The translations under genes were made by a program, and so were the position numbers. Shown piece after piece: positions 46,209 through 56,733 of a DNA stretch of 64,000 bases. The notes beneath the pieces are model-generated. The model was not told where the DNA came from. It saw nothing but the letters and a program-made list of their open reading frames with translations, and ran no database searches. Within the stretch, counting starts at the first letter, position 1; every line of letters begins with the position of its first letter. The DNA comes from Neorhizobium populisoli (lineage in GTDB: Bacteria > Pseudomonadota > Alphaproteobacteria > Rhizobiales > Rhizobiaceae). The stretch is from contig NZ_JAHYCB010000005.1 of assembly GCF_019430945.1 (NCBI RefSeq), positions 310,001-374,000 on the forward strand, in the 5' to 3' direction.

Positions 46209-46553
46209 ATGAACCCCGCACTCCTCACCTACGGCGCCCTTGGAGCCGCAATCGTGCTCGAAGTCATCGGCACGACCTTCCTGCAACAGAGCCAGCAGTT
46301 CACCCGCGCGCTTCCCACCACGCTGATGGTGCTTTGCTACGGCCTAGCCTTCTACCTTCTCTCCATCGCGCTCCGCGCTATGCCCGTCGGCATCGCCTAC
46401 GCCATCTGGAGCGGCCTCGGCATCGTCCTGATCTCCGCCGTCGGCTTCGTGCTGTTTCGGCAGACGCTCGATACGGCGGCGATGATCGGGTTGGGGTTGA
46501 TTATTGCGGGAGTTGTGGTGGTGAATGTGTTTTCGAGCTCGGTGTCGCATTGA
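46209..46553 (+). CDS. SMR-family multidrug efflux protein
   Basis: This 114-aa four-helix protein of the EmrE/QacE/Gdx family has the essential membrane glutamate E18 (AIVLEVIGTTFLQ), YAIWSGLGIVLI and a final FRQTLDTAAMIGLGLIIAGVVVVN helix. It would exchange protons for cationic drugs or guanidinium. GAAGAGG lies upstream of the start. It is the likely target of TetR upstream. Confidence 0.92.
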   Translation: MNPALLTYGALGAAIVLEVIGTTFLQQSQQFTRALPTTLMVLCYGLAFYLLSIALRAMPVGIAYAIWSGLGIVLISAVGFVLFRQTLDTAAMIGLGLIIAGVVVVNVFSSSVSH

Positions 46554-46624
46554 CCTGCTATCATTGACAGCAAATCGACCAAATCTTCGAGGGAATCGCA
46601 TGAGCGAACCCAAATGAAGACAAC

Positions 46625-46657
46625 AAAAAACCCGGCCTGCTCTTGCAGCCGGGTTTT
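46625..46657. terminator. Bidirectional terminator between SMR gene and rpoD
   Basis: AAAAAACCCGGC pairs with GCCGGGTTTTT, with an inner CTGC/GCAG stem, and has A and T tracts on both sides. It serves both the + strand SMR gene and the - strand rpoD. Confidence 0.85.
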
Positions 46658-46683
46658 TCAATAGTCGCTGGCTTATCGTCCGC

Positions 46684-48747
<2,064 letters not shown>

Positions 48748-49160
48748 GTACTTCGTCACTTTCCCTGAACGCCACTTTCGCCGCGCTTCGTGGCTACCGG
48801 TCTGAGCGGGTGCTACCCGCCTTCACCGCGAATCACTGTCCAACACGTAACGGAATGACCTTTAATTCCCGATTACCATTCGGCGGTCGCTTTTGACGTA
48901 GAACCATCCGGTCAGATATCACCGTTCCTGTTCGGTGCTATCGACCCACTCCGCCTAATCTGCCCTGAAATGGTGATTCCCACAAATTAACGTTCCGTCA
49001 AGCTTTTCCATAGGTCGTACCCAGGAAAAATCGAAAAACCCGTTAACATCGGGCCTAATAGGGGTATTGTCACCAAATTTAACCGATATGTAGGCGACTG
49101 ACCTCGAAAGACAAGGGTTTGCGCCGCAATATCAGGGACCTGCCTGGAAACGCTGCTGCC
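48748..49160. other. Intergenic leader of rpoD, about 410 bases
   Basis: The stretch is AT-richer than its neighbours, with TTGACG (- strand) and several CTATT/TATTAG elements, so it probably holds the rpoD promoter and leader. No single convincing promoter pair or RNA gene could be fixed by eye. Confidence 0.4.
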
Positions 49161-49508
49161 TCAGGCTGCAGCGCCGTCATACTGGGTTACCTTCAGCGCG
49201 GAAAGATCGATTTCCGGCACGCAGCGAAGGTTTATCGCGGACATTTCCATACCGTTCGGAGCCGTCGCTTCACTGAAGGGAGCGACACCGCATTTGGCAC
49301 AGAAATAGTGGGTGATCACATGCTTGTTGAACTTGTACGCGGAAAGGTTTTCGCGCGGCGTCTTCAGTTGCATGTCGGTGCGCGGGACAAAGGCCATCAT
49401 CATGCCTTTGCGACGGCATATGGAACAGTTGCACTCCATTGCCGACGAGAAATCGCCCTCGGCCTCGAAGGCGATATTGCCGCAATGACAGCTTCCTGAA
49501 ACACGCAT
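49161..49508 (-). CDS. GFA-family zinc protein
   Basis: This 115-aa protein of the GFA (glutathione-dependent formaldehyde-activating-like) family has zinc cysteines in SCHCGN, CNCSICRRKG and CAKCGVAP. The fold is a small beta-rich zinc protein; many members have no shown formaldehyde role. It is set between dnaG and rpoD but has its own start (MRVSGSCH), with no clear operon signal. Confidence 0.85.
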   Translation of the reverse strand: MRVSGSCHCGNIAFEAEGDFSSAMECNCSICRRKGMMMAFVPRTDMQLKTPRENLSAYKFNKHVITHYFCAKCGVAPFSEATAPNGMEMSAINLRCVPEIDLSALKVTQYDGAAA

Positions 49509-49590
49509 CGGCGTCCCCTTCTTCCGATTCGATACGGCGTAGATTAGTGCGCAGCCGAGGTTCGGCAATACCAGAATTTCACCATGGAAA

Positions 49591-51591
49591 TCAGCCGTGG
49601 CTGACGGCGGCGCCCTTCACCCGACCGGACAGAACGCCGAAGCCGTCGATGATCGCTTCCTGGTTTTCCATCCGCAGAATTTCAAGCTGAACCTCGTAAA
49701 GGGCCTTGAGCAACGCCTCGATTTCGTCCGCGTCGCTGGCTTCCGTCGCATCTGCAATGGCCCGTTCCAGCTCGCTCTTCTGGACGCGCAGCGCCTTGGT
49801 GCGCTTGTGCAGCGACAGCGCCTGGCGATAGCCCTCGCGGGCATCTTCCATCGCAGCCGCTTCCGTCGCAGTCCAGAGGCGGGCATTGCGCACCTGCTGG
49901 TCCAGCGCCTTCAACAGCACATCGAAACCCTCGGCGGAAAGCCTCTGCACCAGATAGGCGGGTGAAAGGTTGACCCCGGCGGTCGCGGCCGCCGGCAACA
50001 TGGCGCCCCAGAAGCGTTGCAGCTCGCGGTTCTCGAAATCGATCGCGGCGATCTCGTCATATTCTTCCAGCAAGAGCTGCGGGTGGTTGACGATGGTCAG
50101 GGCCAGCACGCTTTCGCGCAATGCCGGCAGATCGCGATACCCGCGCACCAGGCCGGATTGGCTCAGCCGGTCGGAAATGCCCATGCCACGCGCTGCCGCA
50201 CGAGGGCCCTGCGGCGGACCATTCTGCCCCGGGCGACCGCCACTGCCACGCTGAAAACCCTGACGGCGATCATTGCCGCCGCCACGTGGCGCAGGAGAGA
50301 AAAAGCCGTTCAGCCGGTCGCGGATATCCTGCTGGTAGTGTCGCCGCACATTCTCGTCGGCGATGACTGAGACGATCTGCTTCAGCCGCGCCTCCAGCTC
50401 GGCGCGCTTCTCCGGCGTATCGAAGTTCGCGGACGCGGCCTCCCGCTGCCAGATCATCTCCGCCAGCGGCTTGGCATCCGCCATGACCCTGTCGAACGGC
50501 GCGCGGCCATCCTGCTTGACGAGGTCGTCCGGATCCTTGCCGTCCGGCAGCAGCGCAAAACGCACGGAACGTCCGGGTTTCAGGAATGGCAGCGCCAGGT
50601 CGGCGGCACGGCTTGCAGCACGCAGGCCCGCTCCGTCGCCATCGAAACAAAGCACCGGCAGCGGCGAGATTTTCCAGAGCAGGTCCAGCTGGTTCTCGGT
50701 CAGTGCGGTCCCAAGCGGCGCCACGGCATTCTCGACACCCGCCTGATTGAGCGCGATCACATCCATATAGCCTTCAACGGCAATGATCGTGGCTTCGGTC
50801 TTCCCCGGCCCTGCCTGCGCTGCCCGCCGGGCGCGCGTAAAATTGTAAAGCACCTGCCCCTTGTGGAAGAGCTCGGTCTCCGGCGAGTTCATGTATTTCG
50901 CCATGGCATCCGGCGCCATGGCACGGCCGCCGAAGGCAATCACCTTCTCCCGCGACGACAGGATCGGGAACATGATGCGATCGCGGAAATAGTCGTAGGA
51001 GACGGCGATCCCCTCCCCGTGTCGCACCAGGCCGCATGCCTCGATCTGATCTTTCGGGACTTCCTTGCCAGCCAGGAATTCTTTCAGCGCATTGCGGCTT
51101 TCCGGCGCATAACCCAGACGGAACGTTTCGATCGTTCGGCCGGTCAGTCCGCGATCACGCAGATAGGCGCGCGCCTTGGCGCCGACAGCGCTTTGCAGCT
51201 GCTCTTGGAAGAAGCCGGTCGCCAGCTCCATGACGTCCAGCAGCGTCGTGCGCTCCTTCTCCCGCTTTTCGGCCTGGGGATCGGGCTGCGGCATGGCGAT
51301 GCCGGCCATGTCAGCGATCTGCTGCACGGCCTCGGGAAAATTCAGGCCTTCGAGATCGGTCAGGAAGCGGAAATGGTCGCCGGAAACGCCACAGCCGAAA
51401 CAGTGATAGCGCCCCTTGCGGTCCTCACAATGGAAGCTCGGGCTCTTTTCACCGTGAAACGGGCAACAGGCCCAATAATCGCCGCGAGAGACATTGCTCT
51501 TCTTCCGGTCCCACGTGACCCGGCGACCGACAACGGCCGAAATCGACACGCGGTCACGAATCTCATCGAGGAAACTGTTGGAAAAGCGCAT
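49591..51591 (-). CDS. dnaG: DNA primase DnaG
   Basis: This 666-aa primase has an N-terminal zinc ribbon (CCPFHGEKSPSF...YHCFGCG), RNA-polymerase-type core with EGYMDVIAL, and TOPRIM acidic residues (LCFDGDGAGLRA). A C-terminal helicase-binding region follows. A low-complexity RGGGNDRRQGFQRGSGGR linker lies around residues 430-455. It makes Okazaki primers with DnaB. ATG at 51591 begins MRFSNSFLDEIRDR, a typical start. It is upstream of rpoD on the same strand, the familiar macromolecular-synthesis order, with the GFA gene in between. Confidence 0.96.
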   Translation of the reverse strand: MRFSNSFLDEIRDRVSISAVVGRRVTWDRKKSNVSRGDYWACCPFHGEKSPSFHCEDRKGRYHCFGCGVSGDHFRFLTDLEGLNFPEAVQQIADMAGIAMPQPDPQAEKREKERTTLLDVMELATGFFQEQLQSAVGAKARAYLRDRGLTGRTIETFRLGYAPESRNALKEFLAGKEVPKDQIEACGLVRHGEGIAVSYDYFRDRIMFPILSSREKVIAFGGRAMAPDAMAKYMNSPETELFHKGQVLYNFTRARRAAQAGPGKTEATIIAVEGYMDVIALNQAGVENAVAPLGTALTENQLDLLWKISPLPVLCFDGDGAGLRAASRAADLALPFLKPGRSVRFALLPDGKDPDDLVKQDGRAPFDRVMADAKPLAEMIWQREAASANFDTPEKRAELEARLKQIVSVIADENVRRHYQQDIRDRLNGFFSPAPRGGGNDRRQGFQRGSGGRPGQNGPPQGPRAAARGMGISDRLSQSGLVRGYRDLPALRESVLALTIVNHPQLLLEEYDEIAAIDFENRELQRFWGAMLPAAATAGVNLSPAYLVQRLSAEGFDVLLKALDQQVRNARLWTATEAAAMEDAREGYRQALSLHKRTKALRVQKSELERAIADATEASDADEIEALLKALYEVQLEILRMENQEAIIDGFGVLSGRVKGAAVSHG

Positions 51592-51907
51592 CTTCACCTC
51601 TGGGCCAAGGTTCATATAAGCACGACAACACAGGAACGCCACGCTTAAGAAAAACGCTGCCCGCTATCCACAAGCAGAAATGCGGACAGACTCATCCAGG
51701 CCATAGTCGCCCACATCGGGCGAATTTACGGCAGAAGCGGACTGTCGAAGATTATCTTTTTGTAATTTGTAAACAGACATTAACCGCCCTAACCTCCAGT
51801 CAAACTCGAAAGCGCCGGTAGCTTCTTATGAAGGATCGGCAGCAAGCGTCGCGATCACAGGACGTCAGGTTCGGGCACACCGTAATTCCAGGTTTTAGTT
51901 TGAGTAC

Positions 51908-51933
51908 CGAGTTTCAGTTCCGAGTTTCAGTTC
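51908..51933. repeat. Exact tandem 13-base repeat
   Basis: CGAGTTTCAGTTC occurs twice end to end (51908-51920, 51921-51933), inside the candidate RNA region. Confidence 0.7.
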
Positions 51934-52037
51934 CCTGGGCTCTTCGGAACGGAGCGTGTCGCAATGTATCGCAGCACTCCGTTCTTGGTCTCGCCGGTGG
52001 CTTGTCCGCGGTCGGCCGATGAGATGCATCGAAGAGC

Positions 52038-52075
52038 AAAAAGGCGGGAGACCATGATCGGTCTCCCGCCTTTTG
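52038..52075. terminator. Orphan intrinsic terminator
   Basis: AAAAGGCGGGAGACC pairs with GGTCTCCCGCCTTTT around a 6-base loop. Neither dnaG (starts leftward at 51591) nor the gene at 52189 ends here. Confidence 0.8.
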
Positions 52076-52188
52076 TATTTCATACCATTAGCTTGCGCCG
52101 CCGCCGATTTTAGCGGCGAGGATATCTTGTGGTTGGCCGTCGGCCACTATAGCCCTATGGAACGCATTCTGCGGAGATAGGACAAACC

Positions 52189-52626
52189 ATGCGCAAGCTG
52201 ATCTGGATCGTTGCTTTCGGCATTACCGCTATATCAGCGCTGGCCCCCGCATATGCGGAAATCAGGGTGAGCAAGGAAGACGCCACGAAACCCTATCTTT
52301 TCGACGTCACGAAAAAGGACCCTGCCATCCGCAAGGCGCTCACAGCGCTCTTCAAGGGAGAAAAACTGCCGGACTGGACAGCCGAGATCCTGTCGGGCGG
52401 AAACTATGTCGCCGGCACCCAGCGCGTCGTCGAAGCACCGATCGCTGGCGCATTTGTCTATGACGCCTGCATGCCGCACGACTGTTTCGACAATCGGCTT
52501 GAAATCCTCATCACTGCAGACAAGACCCGGGCCTTCGGCCTTCTCAAGGAAGACGGCAAGTCGCGCTTCCTTGGAAAGCCGGACCAGGATGTCGGTGCCA
52601 TCCTGAAATCCGTCCAGCCGCAATAG
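52189..52626 (+). CDS. Ivy-family lysozyme-inhibitor-like periplasmic protein
   Basis: The 145-aa protein has a signal peptide (WIVAFGITAISALAPAYA) and a mature domain with the inhibitor loop C94-MPHD-C99, close to the CKPHDC loop of E. coli Ivy that plugs the lysozyme active site. ALFKGEKLPDW also matches Ivy's KGHKLPAW-type region. It likely protects peptidoglycan against C-type lysozyme or restrains lytic transglycosylases in the periplasm. A TTGTGG/TATAGC-like promoter lies at 52127-52153. Confidence 0.8.
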   Translation: MRKLIWIVAFGITAISALAPAYAEIRVSKEDATKPYLFDVTKKDPAIRKALTALFKGEKLPDWTAEILSGGNYVAGTQRVVEAPIAGAFVYDACMPHDCFDNRLEILITADKTRAFGLLKEDGKSRFLGKPDQDVGAILKSVQPQ

Positions 52627-52650
52627 CCGTATATAAACCGACTTAAGCCT

Positions 52651-53103
52651 TTACTTCAGCAGTTCCTTCACCGAGGCGGATGCCTTGGCGAAATCCATCT
52701 GCCCTGGATATTTTTCCTTCAGCACGGCCATGACCTTGCCCATGTCACGTAGCCCTTGAGCACCGGACTCGGCAATCGCGGCCTTGATCAGGTCCTGCGC
52801 CTGTTCGTCGGAAATCTGCTCGGGCATGAAGCCCTTGATGATGTCGATTTCCTCGCGCTCCTGCGTCGCAAGCTCCGCACGACCGGCGTCTTCGTAGATC
52901 TTCGCCGATTCCTCGCGCTGCTTCACCATCTTCTGCAGGATCTGCAGGATATCGTCGTCGCTCACGGCATCCTTGCCGGCGCCGCGATTGGCGATATCGC
53001 GATCCTTGATAGCCGCCTGAACCAGGCGGACGGTCGAAAGCCGGCGCGTGTCCTTGGCCTTCATGGATTCCTTCAGAGCTTCGGAAAGCTTATCGCGCAT
53101 CAT
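52651..53103 (-). CDS. GatB/YqeY domain-containing protein
   Basis: This 150-aa helical protein of the YqeY family has ALKESMKAKDTRRLSTVRLVQAAIKD and the C-terminal SGAQGLRDMGKVMAVLKEKYPGQ domain shared with the tail of GatB. It probably binds tRNA-like or amidotransferase partners, though its role is unclear. Placement beside carA is common in alphaproteobacteria. Confidence 0.9.
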   Translation of the reverse strand: MMRDKLSEALKESMKAKDTRRLSTVRLVQAAIKDRDIANRGAGKDAVSDDDILQILQKMVKQREESAKIYEDAGRAELATQEREEIDIIKGFMPEQISDEQAQDLIKAAIAESGAQGLRDMGKVMAVLKEKYPGQMDFAKASASVKELLK

Positions 53104-53271
53104 CGTCTTTTACTCCTTCGGAAAGCCCGCCGCAGGCTGCGGGAATTATGGCTTTTCCTTGTCATTTTCGCCGTTGTCATAAACGACGCACGGGTTGCGA
53201 TCAATTCAATTCCCAGAACCCTTTGAATCCCATGAGCCTATTTTGCCCATGGATTTCTTGGAGCTTACGAG

Positions 53272-53300
53272 TTGACCGACCCGCCCGCTTTGTTTATTTT
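53272..53300 (+). promoter_or_regulatory. Putative carA promoter
   Basis: TTGACC (53272-53277) and TATTTT (53295-53300) are 17 bases apart and read toward carA. The rest of the 53104-53432 gap is a leader with no leader-peptide or riboswitch pattern that I can name. Confidence 0.5.
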
Positions 53301-53432
53301 TCGGCACCTGCACGAGATTTAAATGTTAGGGCTTGCGCCGGGTTCAACCCGCGCGGCCCTTTTCTGCGACCATAGATGGCCTCCACAGCCTGTCTCTTCA
53401 AGGGACGGGATCGGTGGAGCAGAAGGATGAAC

Positions 53433-54650
53433 ATGACCGCGACCGCCTCCCCGACCGCACCTTGGACAACCAAGAAGCCAACCGCAGTGCTCGTTCTCGC
53501 CGACGGCACGGTGATCGAAGGAACCGGCATCGGCGCGACTGGCAAGGTGCCGGCGGAAGTCGTCTTCAACACGGCGCTGACCGGCTACCAGGAAATCCTC
53601 ACCGACCCTTCCTATCTCGGCCAGATCGTCACCTTCACCTTCCCGCATATCGGCAATATCGGTACCAATGACGAAGACGTCGAAGACCTGACGCCCGCCG
53701 CCCGCCGCGGCGCCGTCGGCACGATCTTCAAGGCCGACATCACCGAACCCTCGAACTACCGCGCCGCCAAACATCTCGACGCATGGCTGAAGGCCCGCGG
53801 CGTCATCGGCCTGTCCGGCATCGACACCCGCGCCCTGACCGCCTGGATCCGTACCAATGGCGCTCCGAACGCGGTTATCGCCCACGATCCGAACGGCGTC
53901 TTCGACATCGAGGCGCTGAAGGCCGAAGCCAAGGCCTGGAGCGGTCTCGAAGGCCTCGACCTTGCCAAGGAAGCGACATCCGGCCAATCCTCGCAGTGGG
54001 GCCAGAAGCCATGGATCTGGAACGAGGGTTTCGACGACCTGAAGCCGGAAGACGCCAAGTATCATATCGTCTGCGTCGACTATGGCGTGAAGCGCAACAT
54101 CCTGCGCCTCTTCGCCGGCCTCGACTGCAAGGTCACGGTCGTGCCGGCCAGCACCTCTTCGGAAGACATCCTGGCCCTGAAGCCGGACGGTATCTTCCTG
54201 TCGAACGGCCCGGGAGACCCGGCCGCGACCGGCGAATATGCAGTTCCGGTCATCCAGGACATCATCAAGACCGACATCCCGACTTTCGGCATCTGCCTCG
54301 GCCACCAGATGCTAGGCCTGGCACTCGGTGCCAAGACCGAGAAAATGCACCAGGGCCATCACGGCGCCAACCACCCGGTCAAGGACCATACGACTGGCAA
54401 GGTGGAGATCGTCTCGATGAACCACGGCTTCGCGGTCGACTCGAAGTCGCTGCCGCAAGGCGTTGAAGAGACTCACATCTCGCTCTTCGACGGCACCAAT
54501 TGCGGCCTGCGCCTCGCCGGCAAGCCGGTCTTCTCCGTGCAGCATCACCCGGAAGCTTCGCCGGGTCCGCAGGACAGCCACTACCTCTTCCGCCGTTTCA
54601 TCAATCTGGTGCGCGAAACGAAGGGCGAAGCGGCTCTCGCCGAGCGCTGA
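53433..54650 (+). CDS. carA: Carbamoyl-phosphate synthase small subunit CarA
   Basis: This 405-aa glutaminase subunit has an N-terminal CPSase domain (TAVLVLADGTVIEGTGIGATG, TGYQEILTDPSY) and a class I glutamine amidotransferase domain with nucleophile Cys in FGICLGHQMLG and His-Glu in QHHPEASPGP. It gives ammonia to CarB for arginine and pyrimidine synthesis. AGAAGG at 53420-53425 favours ATG 53433 (7-base spacing) over 53427 (1 base). A terminator follows. Confidence 0.96.
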   Translation: MTATASPTAPWTTKKPTAVLVLADGTVIEGTGIGATGKVPAEVVFNTALTGYQEILTDPSYLGQIVTFTFPHIGNIGTNDEDVEDLTPAARRGAVGTIFKADITEPSNYRAAKHLDAWLKARGVIGLSGIDTRALTAWIRTNGAPNAVIAHDPNGVFDIEALKAEAKAWSGLEGLDLAKEATSGQSSQWGQKPWIWNEGFDDLKPEDAKYHIVCVDYGVKRNILRLFAGLDCKVTVVPASTSSEDILALKPDGIFLSNGPGDPAATGEYAVPVIQDIIKTDIPTFGICLGHQMLGLALGAKTEKMHQGHHGANHPVKDHTTGKVEIVSMNHGFAVDSKSLPQGVEETHISLFDGTNCGLRLAGKPVFSVQHHPEASPGPQDSHYLFRRFINLVRETKGEAALAER

Positions 54651-54713
54651 AATTTCGGGCCGAAATTTCCACCCTGACCCTATTGACCTTAACCTTGATT
54701 GAGGTCCCATAAA

Positions 54714-54743
54714 GGCCCCTGTTCAAATCGAGCAGGGGTTTTT
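54714..54743 (+). terminator. Terminator after carA overlapping next ribosome site
   Basis: GCCCCTG pairs with CAGGGG and a T5 tract follows. The AGGGG of the 3' arm (54734-54738) is 7 bases from the next ATG and is that gene's only Shine-Dalgarno. Confidence 0.7.
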
Positions 54744-54745
54744 CT

Positions 54746-55096
54746 ATGAGTGAAATTCACGAGGGACGCGTCGTCCGCGTCAACAGGTTCCAGGTTCCGG
54801 CGGAAGCCCGCGACGAGTTTCTGGAGCTGATCGAGGCCACTCATGAGGTGATCCGCATGCAGCCGGGCTTCATCGACGACATGATCCTCGAACAGCAATC
54901 CGGCAGCGGCCTATTCAGCCTGCTGACCGTTCTGCAGTTCGAAGGGGAACACGTACTGCAATCTGTCATCACCGCCGTCGCAAGATTCGACCAGGCATCC
55001 GGCATCGACCGGCAGGCGCTGACCCGCCGTCTCGGTGTCGAAGCAAGCGTCGGCTTCTATCGGCACGCCAAGTCTGACGGGCTGGTTTTGGCCTAA
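54746..55096 (+). CDS. Antibiotic-biosynthesis-monooxygenase-domain protein
   Basis: This 116-aa ABM-fold protein has the dimeric ferredoxin-like pattern VNRFQVPAEARDEFLELIEATHEVIRMQPGFIDDMIL. Family members include heme-degrading and quinone monooxygenases. No heme ligand set is evident, so function is open. The start sits in a terminator's shadow, so expression may depend on read-through from carA. Confidence 0.8.
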   Translation: MSEIHEGRVVRVNRFQVPAEARDEFLELIEATHEVIRMQPGFIDDMILEQQSGSGLFSLLTVLQFEGEHVLQSVITAVARFDQASGIDRQALTRRLGVEASVGFYRHAKSDGLVLA

Positions 55097-55103
55097 ACTC
55101 GGG

Positions 55104-55131
55104 AAAACCGGCCCTCAGCGGGCCGGTTTTT
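55104..55131. terminator. Bidirectional terminator between ABM gene and MATE gene
   Basis: AAAACCGGCCC pairs with GGGCCGGTTTTT around a short loop. The MATE stop (55115-55117) lies in the loop, so the hairpin overlaps the gene's last codons. Confidence 0.8.
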
Positions 55132-56506
55132 CGCGTGTCAACAGCCAGAAGCGTCCGCACAGGAAAATCGCGGCGGCGGCAAGGCCGGTGACGAAACCGA
55201 ACCAGACGCCCGGCCCCTTGAAGCCGAGCGGGAAGGCGAAAACCCAGGCACAGGCGAAACCGATCGGCCAATAGGCGATCAGCGCCAGGATCATCGGCAC
55301 GCGCGTGTCCTTGAGGCCACGCAACAATCCGGCGGCGACGGCCTGCAGACCGTCCACCAGCTGGAATGCGCCGGCGATCATGATCAGCGGCACGGCAAGC
55401 GTCAGCACTGCACCGGCCTCGCCATGCCGGACATCCAGAAACAGCCCACCAAGCACTCGCGGCACCGCTGCATAAAGAATGCTGCCGACTGCTGTGAAAA
55501 CGACGCTGATGACCAGCACCGCCACAGCCGCACGCCGGACGCCAACAATGTCGTGACGGCCATTGGCGAGACCAACACGCACCGTCGCCACTTGGGCCAG
55601 GCCGAGCGGGATCATGAAGGCGATCGAGGCCAGCTGCAACGCAATGCCGTGGGCTGCAAGCTCCAGCTTGCCGATCGTGCCCATCAGCAGCGATGCCGCC
55701 GCAAACAAGGTCGTCTCGGCGAGGATCGTGAAGCTGATCGGCAGGCCGAGCCAGACGATCTCCTTCACCATCAGCCAGTCCGGGCGCCAGAAGCGCACGA
55801 AAATCTCGTAGGCCCGCATCTTCGGCTGGCTTTCGACATAAGCGACCGCAATCAGGAAGCCGGTCACATTCGCTACGACGGACGCAATCGCCGCGCCATG
55901 CAGGCCGAGCGCCGGTGCGCCGAAATGACCGAAGATCAGGAGATAGGCGACGACCGCATTCATGAAGAACATGCCGATCGTCACGTAAAGCACGATGCCG
56001 CCCTTCTCGAGCCCCGTCACGAAGCTGCGGATCGCCATCAGCCCGAGCGCCGGGAAGACGCCCCATTGGGCGATCCGGAGATAACTCTGGGCATTCGCCG
56101 CAACGTCCGGCGCCTGGCCGAGCTTCAATAGGATCGGTTCGGAGAACCAGAGAAGCGGCGCGGTCAGCACGCAATAGGCAAGCGTCACCCACAGGCCCAT
56201 GCGCACGGAACGGCGCACGCCGACGGAATCGCTGCGGCCGAGCGCCTGCGCCACCAGCGGCACGACGGCGCTGGTGAAGCCGGTGCCGAAAATGAAGACG
56301 ATGAAGAAAATCTGCGTGGCGATGACCACAGAGGCAAGTTCCGTCGTGCCGAGCCAACCGACCAGGATGACGTCGGTCGTATGGATTGCCATCTGGGCGA
56401 GCTGCGCGCCGACCAGCGGTACGCCAAGCGCCACGGTGGCCCGCATATGCGAGGACCACAAATTGTCCGTCGTCCCTTCAAAGGCGACCGCTTGGCTCGA
56501 CATCAT
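55115..56506 (-). CDS. MATE-family multidrug efflux protein (NorM-like)
   Basis: This 463-aa protein with twelve membrane helices in two MATE repeats begins near TVALGVPLVGAQLAQMAIHTTDVILVG, and the second repeat is near IVWLGLPISFTILAETTLFAAASLLMG. It couples Na or H entry to export of cationic drugs. GGGAG precedes the start; ATG 56506 or 56503 may be used. It is divergent from nothing, and a large palindrome lies about 150 bases upstream. Confidence 0.9.
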   Translation of the reverse strand: MMSSQAVAFEGTTDNLWSSHMRATVALGVPLVGAQLAQMAIHTTDVILVGWLGTTELASVVIATQIFFIVFIFGTGFTSAVVPLVAQALGRSDSVGVRRSVRMGLWVTLAYCVLTAPLLWFSEPILLKLGQAPDVAANAQSYLRIAQWGVFPALGLMAIRSFVTGLEKGGIVLYVTIGMFFMNAVVAYLLIFGHFGAPALGLHGAAIASVVANVTGFLIAVAYVESQPKMRAYEIFVRFWRPDWLMVKEIVWLGLPISFTILAETTLFAAASLLMGTIGKLELAAHGIALQLASIAFMIPLGLAQVATVRVGLANGRHDIVGVRRAAVAVLVISVVFTAVGSILYAAVPRVLGGLFLDVRHGEAGAVLTLAVPLIMIAGAFQLVDGLQAVAAGLLRGLKDTRVPMILALIAYWPIGFACAWVFAFPLGFKGPGVWFGFVTGLAAAAIFLCGRFWLLTREKPAR

Positions 56507-56655
56507 GCATCTCCCGGACAGTATCGCACCGAAAGCCGGAACCGGTTTTCGGACTCGTGCTGCAGAATTTCCAACAGACCGGAGCACTCCTCGGACGCCC
56601 CAAAGGGCATGCTTGCTCCGGACGAAAAAAGCCGCGCCCAGAAACTGGGAAGCGG

Positions 56656-56687
56656 CGGATGATGCTGCTTTAAAGTAGCATCATCCG
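56656..56687. repeat. Near-perfect 32-base palindrome upstream of MATE gene
   Basis: CGGATGATGCT pairs with AGCATCATCCG over 11 bases, with CTTT/AAAG extending the stem. It lies 47 bases after the Tet-type MFS stop and 150 bases before the MATE start on the - strand. It lacks a T tract, so it is an operator or an mRNA-end hairpin rather than a classical terminator. Confidence 0.55.
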
Positions 56688-56733
56688 TGCGGCAAGGCTT
56701 GCGACCCTTTCAGCAGAATTTTTGGCCCTTGCT

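Larger units (their letters stand above)
51890..52075 (+). ncRNA. Candidate structured small RNA ending at an orphan terminator
   Basis: Between divergent dnaG and the ivy-like gene lies about 600 bases without a convincing gene, yet it holds a strong terminator at 52038-52075 that no neighbouring gene needs. A GAACGGAG/CTCCGTTC stem (51947-51984) and a tandem 13-base repeat precede it. The 5' end is a guess and the opposite strand cannot be excluded. No known RNA family was recognised. Confidence 0.35.

Noticed and set aside
51828..52022. 64-codon + strand frame near dnaG
   Set aside because: No ribosome site, no codon bias, and it spans the tandem repeat; a non-coding RNA is more likely.
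54969..56459. 496-codon - strand frame overlapping the MATE gene
   Set aside because: The MATE frame has membrane segments and motifs; this frame is Arg/Ala-rich shadow.
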